Of a stretch of 47,313 bases of DNA, positions 41,714 to 47,313 are shown piece after piece. The translations under genes were made by a program, and so were the position numbers. The notes below the pieces were generated by a model. The model saw nothing but the letters and a program-made list of their open reading frames with translations. It was not told where the DNA came from and did no database searches. Position 1 is the stretch's first letter. Each line of letters starts with the position of its first letter. The stretch spans positions 1-47,313 of the forward strand of contig MIBJ01000036.1 in the NCBI GenBank assembly GCA_001829495.1. Reading direction: 5' to 3'. This DNA comes from Spirochaetes bacterium RBG_16_49_21. GTDB lineage: Bacteria; Spirochaetota; UBA4802; UBA5550.

Positions 41714-41800
41714 ATCGTAGCTCCTTAATTATTTTTTTCCAAAGTAGTAGAGTTATTGTTAAATTCCATAATCAGCGATTTTCACGAGGCGGTCTAATAA

Positions 41801-41843
41801 TCCCCTCAATCCCCCAAAGGGCGACTTAAAAAAGCTGAAAATG
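41801..41843. repeat. dispersed GC-rich palindrome, copy F, with conserved tail
   Basis: TCCCCTCAATCCCCC-AAA-GGGCGACTT, followed by AAAAAAGCTGAAAATG. It shares the tail of the copy at 16740. It lies in the gap between argF and the acyl-CoA ligase gene. Confidence 0.75.
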
Positions 41844-41929
41844 ATTATGATTAGTTATACAACAACTCTAATATCTGTTTTAATTTTTGCAACAAATATT
41901 TCGTCGTTCAGGAAAATGGTTGGTTACGG

Positions 41930-42871
41930 TCATCTGCGCATAAGCGCGCACATGATTGCTTTCTGCACGTGCATCCTGTTTTCGGCCTGGTCAAACACGA
42001 TCGACCGGTCTGAATCGAGGATATCGCCTTCGATCTCCTCGTCCCTATGGGCCGGGAGGCAGTGCATGACCATGCAGTTTTTTTTACAGGAGGCCAGCAG
42101 GTTCTTCGTGATTTTATATTTTGACAGGATTTTTTTCTTTTTCGCCGCCGCCTGTTCCTCGCCCATGCTGATCCAGACGTCGGTATATACATAATCTGCG
42201 TCCTTGACCGCTTTGTGAGGGTCGGGAGTGATTTCCAGGCTTGAACCGGACGCGGACGCAAGCCGCTGCGACTCTTCGATCACCGACGCATCCGGCGTAT
42301 AATCCGACGGGCATGCGACTGATATGTTCACGCCGAGAAGGGCGGCGCACTGGATAAGCGAGTTGGCCACGTTGTTGCCGTCTCCGACATATGCCAGGGT
42401 CACGCCTGACAGGCTCTCTTCGCGCTCGTAGATCGTAAAGAAGTCGGCCAGCGCCTGGCACGGGTGGAAGGTGTCGGAAAGGCCGTTGATGACCGGGATG
42501 GACGCGCTGTTTGCCAGCTCGACCACGTTTTGATGGGAGAATGTCCGTATCATGATCCCGTCGACATACCGGGACAACACTCTGGCGGTGTCCACGATCG
42601 TCTCGCCGCGCTTGAGCTGGATGTCGTTGCCGTCCAGAAACAGGGCATGGCCGCCGAGCTGTGATATGCCGGTCTCGAACGACACCCTCGTCCTGGTGGA
42701 GCTTTTCTCGAAAATCATGGCCAGGGATTTCTTGTTGAGCAGATTGGGGTGTTTTCCCCTGGCCGCATTTTTTTTAAGCCGCGCGGCGAACCGGAAAATC
42801 TGCATGATCTCGTCCCTCGTCAGATCGGTTATGCTGACGAGGTCTTTTGTTTTCAGCCTAGGGATTCGCAC
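41930..42871 (-). CDS. argF: ornithine carbamoyltransferase
   Basis: Cytosolic enzyme making citrulline from ornithine and carbamoyl phosphate. From the GTG at 42871 the protein has 313 residues, the normal size, and begins MRIPRLKTKDLVSITDL. AAGG lies 8 nt upstream; GTG 42880 and TTG 42904 are alternative starts. The carbamoyl-phosphate motif STRTR is at 58-62 with Arg60. HPCQ is at 136-139, and HCLPAHRDEEI lies near the C-terminus, as in true ornithine enzymes. The start region overlaps the end of argD, so the two are translationally coupled. The gene ends 216 nt before the acyl-CoA ligase start. Confidence 0.96.
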   Translation of the reverse strand: MRIPRLKTKDLVSITDLTRDEIMQIFRFAARLKKNAARGKHPNLLNKKSLAMIFEKSSTRTRVSFETGISQLGGHALFLDGNDIQLKRGETIVDTARVLSRYVDGIMIRTFSHQNVVELANSASIPVINGLSDTFHPCQALADFFTIYEREESLSGVTLAYVGDGNNVANSLIQCAALLGVNISVACPSDYTPDASVIEESQRLASASGSSLEITPDPHKAVKDADYVYTDVWISMGEEQAAAKKKKILSKYKITKNLLASCKKNCMVMHCLPAHRDEEIEGDILDSDRSIVFDQAENRMHVQKAIMCALMRR

Positions 42872-44084
42872 CTGGACCACCTTCCTCCCGGAACGTAGAT
42901 TCAAGGATCTTCATGCCGGCCCGGGCGGCCTCCGGCGTGATGTTCAGGGGAGGCATGATTCTTATGACCTTTTCCGCCGTGCAGTTTATAATAAGTCCCT
43001 TGTCCAGGGCTTTTGACACGAGACGGGCTCCCGGCTTGGTGAGCTCAATTCCGATATGGAGCCCCATGCCGCGGACCTCGGCGATGAAATCTACTTCACT
43101 CTTAAGATGGTTCAGGCGGTTGAGGAAAAACCGGCTTAGCCTGTTGACGTTTGCCAGAAAGCTTTTTTTACCCACCTGCTTCAGCACCGCAGAAGCGGCT
43201 GCGCAGGCAAGATGGTTTCCTCCAAACGTTGAGCCGTGGCTTCCCCGCGGAAAGTAGGCGGCCAGGAAATCTTTCGCGTGGATCGCGCCGACCGGCACGC
43301 CGTTTCCCAGCCCCTTGGCGAGCGATATGATATCCGGGGACAGATTGAAATGCTGAAAGGCGAACAGGGCGCCGGTTCTTCCGATGCCGGTCTGCACCTC
43401 GTCGATGATCGTGAGCACCCCCTTTGTACCGCAGAGATCGAATATCTCGCGGACGAATGCCGGATCCGCGATCACGATCCCGCCCTCGCCCTGGATGAGC
43501 TCAAGCATGACGGCGCAGATGTTTTTGTTTTTTTTCAGCGCTTTCCGGAACTTCCCGATATCATTAAAGGGAAGATAGGTAAAGCCCGGCACCAGGGGGC
43601 CGAAGCCCTCATGTATCTTTTTCTGGGCTGTTGCCGACATGCCGCCGTACGTCCGGCCGTGAAATGAGTTCGTGAAGGTCACGATCTCGTATCTATTTTT
43701 ATGAAGGGAAAGACCGTACCGGCGCGCAAGCTTGATGGCCGCTTCATTGGCCTCGGTGCCGCTGTTTGCAAACAGGGTCTTGCCGGGAAACGAGAGCTTC
43801 GCAAGAAGCCCGGCAGCCTCGTTCTGCTCCCTGTTGTAATACCAGTTCGAGGTGTGCAGGAGGCTGTCGATCTGGCGGTGCAGGGTTTTCCGGTACTCCT
43901 TGTTGCCGTGGCCGAGGTTCGTCACGGCTATGCCGGAAAAAAAGTCGATGTACCGTTTATCGTCCTGATCGTATAAAAAAGAGTCCTTGCCCCTGACGAA
44001 GCAGACGGGGAGGCGGTCGCCGTAGTTCTGGAACAGGCACTGTTTGTCCTCGGAAATAATTTTTTTTAACTTTTTGGAGCCCAT
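42858..44084 (-). CDS. argD: acetylornithine aminotransferase
   Basis: A pyridoxal-phosphate enzyme of class III that makes N-acetylornithine from the semialdehyde with glutamate. The 408 residues contain FANSGTEANEAAIKLAR (105-121), the cofactor aspartate Asp228 in IIDEVQTGIGRTG, and the Schiff-base Lys257 in SLAKGLGNGVPVGA. Nearby argF and argJ support acetylornithine rather than ornithine or GABA as substrate. The coding end overlaps argF. The leader upstream holds a promoter, a short open frame and an intrinsic terminator (44131-44230), so expression may be attenuated. Confidence 0.94.
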   Translation of the reverse strand: MGSKKLKKIISEDKQCLFQNYGDRLPVCFVRGKDSFLYDQDDKRYIDFFSGIAVTNLGHGNKEYRKTLHRQIDSLLHTSNWYYNREQNEAAGLLAKLSFPGKTLFANSGTEANEAAIKLARRYGLSLHKNRYEIVTFTNSFHGRTYGGMSATAQKKIHEGFGPLVPGFTYLPFNDIGKFRKALKKNKNICAVMLELIQGEGGIVIADPAFVREIFDLCGTKGVLTIIDEVQTGIGRTGALFAFQHFNLSPDIISLAKGLGNGVPVGAIHAKDFLAAYFPRGSHGSTFGGNHLACAAASAVLKQVGKKSFLANVNRLSRFFLNRLNHLKSEVDFIAEVRGMGLHIGIELTKPGARLVSKALDKGLIINCTAEKVIRIMPPLNITPEAARAGMKILESTFREEGGPGANP

Positions 44085-44130
44085 AATCCATTTTCCCGGC
44101 CGCAGTTTTTAATGCGCCCTTGGCGGATAC

Positions 44131-44160
44131 AAAAAATAAAAATCGGGAACGATCCCGATT
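44131..44160 (-). terminator. intrinsic terminator in the argD leader
   Basis: On the minus strand AATCGGGA, loop TCGT, TCCCGATT (44141-44160) is followed by a T-rich run TTTATTTTTT (to 44131). It points toward argD and ends about 47 nt before its ATG. It would stop most transcripts unless a read-through mechanism exists. Confidence 0.75.
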
Positions 44161-44203
44161 ACGTGATGAGCCGATACTGATTTAATACAACGATCATCTG
44201 CAT
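44159..44203 (-). other. possible 14-codon leader ORF before argD
   Basis: On the minus strand ATG 44203 opens MQMIVVLNQYRLIT and ends with TAA, whose last bases form the first bases of the terminator hairpin. It has one arginine codon (CGG) near its end. No ribosome-binding site is visible, and transcription may start inside it. It could be a chance frame. Confidence 0.3.
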
Positions 44204-44230
44204 ATTCTAAAAAGTTGATATATTAGTCAA
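44204..44230 (-). promoter_or_regulatory. argD promoter candidate
   Basis: On the minus strand TTGACT (44225-44230) is followed by TAGAAT (44204-44209) with a 15-nt spacer, or GAATAT (44202-44207) with 17 nt. It points toward argD, and the terminator at 44131-44160 lies in its leader. Confidence 0.45.
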
Positions 44231-44260
44231 GAAATTAATTTATGCCCTTTTGAAAAGATA

Positions 44261-44289
44261 TTGACTATTTGTTTTGGTCGACTTAGGAT
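44261..44289 (+). promoter_or_regulatory. promoter of the HAMP protein gene
   Basis: TTGACT (44261-44266), a 17-nt spacer and TAGGAT (44284-44289). It precedes the start codon at 44338 by about 45 nt and is divergent from the argD promoter. Confidence 0.5.
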
Positions 44290-44337
44290 CGCACCCGGCT
44301 TTTGGAAGTGCCCATAATTTTATGAAAGGGGTTAACC

Positions 44338-44877
44338 ATGAAAAGGCGGAAGCGGATAATCATAGATAAAAAATTTCAGTTCAAAACCACTTTTTCAATC
44401 ATCGGCCTGGTAACCTTGCTGGCCGCCATTATCGTAGCTGCCATTGCGATCAGCGTGGTCTATAACAATCACCGGATTGAGCGGATCAATGTAATGGAGG
44501 ATACTATCGTCCAATACCTTCAGGTGAAAAGCATAATGCGGAAATCCGCTGATCTTGATGAAAAAGCGATGAAACAGATCGCCGTCAACCACAGCGGCAA
44601 CATGAAGGCGATGTCGGCGATGATCAGATATAACAAGATTCTGCTTGCGTTTCTTATCGTTTTCGTAATCGGCCAGGGCGTAATACTGTTTCTGGTGTTG
44701 ATCAGGAAGACGCATCAGATAGCCGGCCCCGTATACGTCATGACCGGCTACCTTCAGGATATGATAGCAGGAAAATATCCGACAACACGGAGCCTCAGAA
44801 AAAAGGATGAGCTTCAGAATTTTTATTCCCTTTTCTGTAAAATGCTCGATGCCGCGCGGAATAAAGACAAGAAATGA
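44338..44877 (+). CDS. two-helix membrane protein with HAMP-like domain
   Basis: A 179-residue inner-membrane protein. An AAGGGG site precedes the ATG. A basic start (MKRRKRIIIDKK) leads to helix 1 (about 17-41). A short periplasmic loop (42-98) and helix 2 (about 99-121) follow. The cytoplasmic end (122-179: RKTHQIAGPVYVMTGYLQDM, KKDELQNFYSLF) looks like a HAMP linker. No kinase, cyclase, phosphatase or chemotaxis domain follows, so it has the layout of a sensor input without an output part. It may pair with a separate protein or be a truncated chemoreceptor. Its gene ends 13 nt from the convergent exported-protein gene. Confidence 0.7.
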   Translation: MKRRKRIIIDKKFQFKTTFSIIGLVTLLAAIIVAAIAISVVYNNHRIERINVMEDTIVQYLQVKSIMRKSADLDEKAMKQIAVNHSGNMKAMSAMIRYNKILLAFLIVFVIGQGVILFLVLIRKTHQIAGPVYVMTGYLQDMIAGKYPTTRSLRKKDELQNFYSLFCKMLDAARNKDKK

Positions 44878-44890
44878 TAATCCTCACCGG

Positions 44891-45586
44891 TTATCTGCCG
44901 CCCATTTCTTTCAACAGCGACTCGACGACTTCAGCCACCACCGGGTCCTTGGAATTTTTACAGTACACGGAATAAGGAATAGGGGGGATGATCTTCAGGT
45001 TGAAGATCTTGTAATAATTTGTTCTGAACTGAAGATCGTACCGGTCCTGGATTTTATTGAAGTAAAACTCGCTCATCTGAGTTGAAGGGGGATCGGGATC
45101 GAAAAATTGCACCGTGTAGCCGCTTCCGGAATGGTTGATGTCAAAGCCCTCTTCAAGCTTGTAGAGAAGCGAGTCCAGGGACTGCATCTTATATGAGTAA
45201 TTATCGCGAAAGATCTTTCCCTCTATTATATCTTTTTTCAGCTGTGCTATGTTTTCAGTAAAAAACTGCGATGAGCATCTTCTTATCTTTTTGAACTGGC
45301 CGATGTCCGGATAATATTCGTATATTTTATCGATCGTATTGTCGCTGTTCTCATCAATGAGATGGACGATAAGCCTTTTTCTGCCCGTGAAATCGCCGAT
45401 AATTATTGATGTTGAATTTCCGATGGACTGAAGAAAGAAGTAATTTCTATAATCGGGCGGATTGGGGAATAAACTCAGCCGCTCGTTTGAAATGGGTTCA
45501 ATGTAGAAAGCTTCACCGGCTCCCCACACAATCGTCCCCACAAGAACAAAAACCCCCGCCAAAACCCGTGCTCTTATTTTATTCAT
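44891..45586 (-). CDS. exported protein, unknown
   Basis: A 231-residue protein with a clear signal peptide (MNKIRAR, a hydrophobic run to about residue 22, ending WGAG-EAF). The mature part contains NSTSIIIGDFTGRKRLIVHL and DENSDNTIDKIYEYYPD. The latter resembles an Asp/Asn-rich calcium-type or EF-hand-like 'D-x-N-x-D' loop describing a stored physical quantity, but I do not recognise a family. There is one cysteine in the middle (RRCSS) and one near the C-terminus. It is probably periplasmic. Upstream lies the MITE-like element rather than a partner gene, and no promoter is obvious. Confidence 0.7.
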   Translation of the reverse strand: MNKIRARVLAGVFVLVGTIVWGAGEAFYIEPISNERLSLFPNPPDYRNYFFLQSIGNSTSIIIGDFTGRKRLIVHLIDENSDNTIDKIYEYYPDIGQFKKIRRCSSQFFTENIAQLKKDIIEGKIFRDNYSYKMQSLDSLLYKLEEGFDINHSGSGYTVQFFDPDPPSTQMSEFYFNKIQDRYDLQFRTNYYKIFNLKIIPPIPYSVYCKNSKDPVVAEVVESLLKEMGGR

Positions 45587-45649
45587 AGCCTGCTTTTCGC
45601 ACTCCTCTGCCTATGCTGCTAACTTCTGCCCACATCTCATTCTCTCATG

Positions 45650-45675
45650 CCCCCCAACCCCCCATAGGGGGGCTT
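45650..45675. repeat. dispersed GC-rich palindrome, copy G
   Basis: CCCCCC-ATA-GGGGGG stem (45658-45672) preceded by CCCCCCAA; first palindrome inside the MITE-like element. Confidence 0.7.
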
Positions 45676-45714
45676 ACGTTCACCTGCAAGTCAACTCATT
45701 TGACAGAAGCTTCT

Positions 45715-45741
45715 AAGTCCCCCTCAGGGGGATTTAGGGGG
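45715..45741. repeat. dispersed GC-rich palindrome, copy H
   Basis: AAGTCCCCC-TCA-GGGGGATTTAGGGGG, nearly identical to copy A at 2555; second palindrome inside the MITE-like element. Confidence 0.75.
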
Positions 45742-45781
45742 CCAACGCGTAAGATGTGGGTAAAGGTTAGCCCTATGCTGC

Positions 45782-45998
45782 GCTACAGGTATATCCAGCC
45801 CGTGCCCCTAGACTCAAGCGAGTGTATGCAAATATTAATAATTTGTCAAATTAATTATGAGGTGACAATCCCCGTCGCCCGATAATCCGACATAACATGC
45901 TTGTTATAACTTAAGTTGGACGAATTTTGTATCCAACCGACTTTAACAGCTCTACTGCTGAACAGGTAATAACGAGATATAAATCCGCCCGGCTCGAG
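45782..45998. other. intergenic stretch without visible features
   Basis: Between the MITE-like element and the remnant at 45999 there is no gene, RNA fold, terminator or convincing promoter that I can support. Small frames here lack ribosome-binding sites. Confidence 0.5.
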
Positions 45999-46091
45999 TT
46001 ACCAGTGGAATCCGATTCCGCAAAACACGGCGATAAGCTGGAGCGGCTTCCCTTTGAAAAACGCATGTTTATACGACGATCCGAACTGCAA
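45999..46091 (-). pseudogene. possible remnant of an outer-membrane protein C-terminus
   Basis: Just after the argJ stop, a 30-codon minus-strand frame reads LQFGSSYKHAFFKGKPLQLI and continues AVFCGIGFHW to a TAA. The alternation and the final aromatic residue look like the last two strands of an outer-membrane barrel. No upstream part of such a gene is present, because argJ fills that space, and a stop codon directly precedes the frame. It may be a decayed fragment left by rearrangement, or chance. Confidence 0.3.
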
Positions 46092-46101
46092 TTACACCGC
46101 A

Positions 46102-47292
46102 TCAGGTCGAATATTCAGAATTGATCTTTACGTAGTCGACCGATATGTCGGTCGTGAGCATCGATGCTTCCGATCTCCCCAGGCCTATGTCGACCGTAAC
46201 GGAAAAGGCATTGTTCCGCATTATGTCAACGAGTGAATTACTGTTGAAATCCGCGGGCGTACCCTTTACCAGCAGGGGCATGTCGTTGAAGTATATGGAG
46301 AGCGCGGATTCCTCCACCGCGGCCCCGGAATATCCGGCAGCAGCGGCGATCCTTCCCCAATTCGGGTCGTTTCCGAAGAACGCGGTCTTAACCAAAAGGG
46401 ACTCGGCGATTGCCCGCGCGATCGCGGAGGCGTCGGTCTTGGAGCGTGCGTTTTTAACTATTATCCTGACCGATTTCGTGGTTCCTTCCCCGTCGGCGAT
46501 GAGCATTTCGGAAAGCCGGGCAAGGAGGTCATGGAGCGCCTCCTCGAAATTTCGCAGACCGTGCTCATCGGAAAGCGGGGCGTCGGACAGCGGCGACAGG
46601 ATCAGCGCGGTGTCATTGGTCGACATGTCGCCGTCAATGGTGATCGTGTTCAGCGTCGTATCGACGCATCTGCGGAACGCGGCATCGAGGTAGGACTTCG
46701 GCACCGGCGCATCGGTTATTATGAAACAGAGCAGCGTGGCCATGTTCGGCGCTATCATGCCGGCGCCCTTGGCCGCGCCCGCGATGCGGAATTCCCCCTG
46801 TCTGGTTTCAAAGGAAACGCATGCCTGCTTCGGCACGGTGTCGGTTGTTATGATGGTCCGGGGGATGAGCCCGCCGCTCTCGGGGGTGAGCGCGGAGACG
46901 AGCGCGGGATGGGAGCCCATCATTTTTTCAACCGGGAGCTGCCGGCCGATGATGCCGGTCGAGGCCATGAGCACCGATTCCGGAGGGACTCCTGTCCGCT
47001 CTGCGATGTCGCGAGTGAGTTTTTTTGCGTTCAGGTATCCGTGATCCCCGGTGCAGGCGTTTGCGTTGGTGGCGTTGGCGAGGATCGCCTTGATCGGCCC
47101 GTTGATTCTCTCCCTGCACAGCTTCACCGGTGCGGCCGCGATCTTATTGGTGGTGAAGACGCCCGCCGCGTTGCATAGGCCTTCGGACACGATAAGGCAG
47201 TAATCCAGCCTGCCGTCATACCGTATCCCGCACTCTACCGCCGAGAAGCGGTACCCCGGAACCTTTTCTAGTCCTCCGCTCAAGTATTTCAT
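46102..47292 (-). CDS. argJ: bifunctional ornithine acetyltransferase / N-acetylglutamate synthase
   Basis: Enzyme that moves the acetyl group from N-acetylornithine to glutamate, making the arginine pathway cyclic; many members also acetylate glutamate from acetyl-CoA. From ATG 47292, which has GGGGA 6 nt upstream, the protein has 396 residues. An in-frame ATG at 47313 touches the window edge. The self-cleavage site GMIAPNMATLLCF is intact; cleavage falls between Ala and Thr, leaving Thr186 as the N-terminal nucleophile of the beta chain. The TIDGDMSTNDT motif and NDPNWGRI near the C-terminus are also typical. Together with argD, argF and argG it supplies most of the arginine pathway's second half. 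Confidence 0.95.
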   Translation of the reverse strand: MKYLSGGLEKVPGYRFSAVECGIRYDGRLDYCLIVSEGLCNAAGVFTTNKIAAAPVKLCRERINGPIKAILANATNANACTGDHGYLNAKKLTRDIAERTGVPPESVLMASTGIIGRQLPVEKMMGSHPALVSALTPESGGLIPRTIITTDTVPKQACVSFETRQGEFRIAGAAKGAGMIAPNMATLLCFIITDAPVPKSYLDAAFRRCVDTTLNTITIDGDMSTNDTALILSPLSDAPLSDEHGLRNFEEALHDLLARLSEMLIADGEGTTKSVRIIVKNARSKTDASAIARAIAESLLVKTAFFGNDPNWGRIAAAAGYSGAAVEESALSIYFNDMPLLVKGTPADFNSNSLVDIMRNNAFSVTVDIGLGRSEASMLTTDISVDYVKINSEYST

Positions 47293-47313
47293 GTATGTTC
47301 CCCATTTTCTCAT

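Larger units (their letters stand above)
45610..45781. mobile_element. MITE-like element with inverted termini and apparent target duplication
   Basis: Inverted repeats of about 19 bp (45619-45637 and 45752-45770, 16 of 19 matched; both contain CTAAC and CCCACATCT) enclose some 115 bp with two GC-rich palindromes. The outer edges are the 10-bp direct repeats CCTATGCTGC (45610-45619 and 45772-45781), as expected of a target-site duplication. No transposase frame is inside. A short internal hairpin GTCAA/TTGAC lies between the palindromes. Confidence 0.6.

Noticed and set aside
44085-44337. T-box leader upstream of argD
   Set aside because: The leader is too short, and the T-box core (TGGNACC-like) is absent.
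2555-45741. CRISPR array
   Set aside because: The repeated palindromes are scattered singly, with no regular spacers and no cas genes.
45613-45885. 90-codon plus-strand frame
   Set aside because: It crosses the whole MITE-like element and its palindromes and has no ribosome-binding site.
45927-46124. 65-codon plus-strand frame
   Set aside because: No ribosome-binding site, polar random-looking sequence and overlap with the argJ end.
46531-47178. 215-codon plus-strand frame
   Set aside because: Antisense to argJ, which has complete catalytic motifs.

Overview
The window is a gene-dense stretch of a chromosome from a diderm (Gram-negative-type) bacterium. BamA, several signal-peptide proteins, an L,D-transpeptidase and an outer-membrane barrel show the two-membrane envelope. 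The mix of a FecR-domain protein coupled to a class III cyclase, TPR, LysM and Asp-box envelope proteins and SpoIIE/STAS partner switching resembles Spirochaetota, perhaps Leptospira-like. That placement is inference at low to moderate confidence; no rRNA or other marker fixes it.

Layout. 1-5000: the 3' end of a YgbA-family gene, a small membrane protein, an alpha/beta hydrolase, then gap-tpiA-secG-metK (pgk is absent from the usual glycolytic cluster) closed by an intrinsic terminator. 5100-14300: envelope biogenesis and secretion, with a 46-aa zinc-ribbon protein coupled to an outer-membrane barrel, bamA, an L,D-transpeptidase, yajC, an unknown membrane protein, secD and an enlarged secF. 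14300-16700: three GC-rich palindromes, ribD-ribE, and a convergent STAS protein. 16840-20263 (minus): an operon of an unknown tail-anchored protein, a glutamine-synthetase homologue lacking two active-site arginines, and a Gfo/Idh/MocA oxidoreductase.

20586-36329 is mainly envelope and signalling: an exported helical protein, a 31-aa membrane peptide, a CHASE/Cache-like sensor-HAMP-adenylate cyclase, a FecR/Ig-like/PQQ-propeller fusion, a LysM membrane protein with a partner (minus), an Asp-box (BNR) surface protein, tRNA-Gly(CCC), a TPR protein, a HAMP-SpoIIE phosphatase and a STAS antagonist.

36486-47313 (mostly minus): a CoxE-like VWA protein with a MoxR ATPase, then arginine biosynthesis genes argG, argF, argD and argJ. 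An acyl-CoA ligase lies between argG and argF. A HAMP-only membrane protein and an exported protein lie between argD and argJ. The argD leader holds a promoter, a 14-codon mini-ORF and an intrinsic terminator, which suggests attenuation. A 150-bp MITE-like element with inverted termini and apparent target duplications lies near 45.7 kb. It carries two copies of a GC-rich palindrome that is also dispersed through the window.
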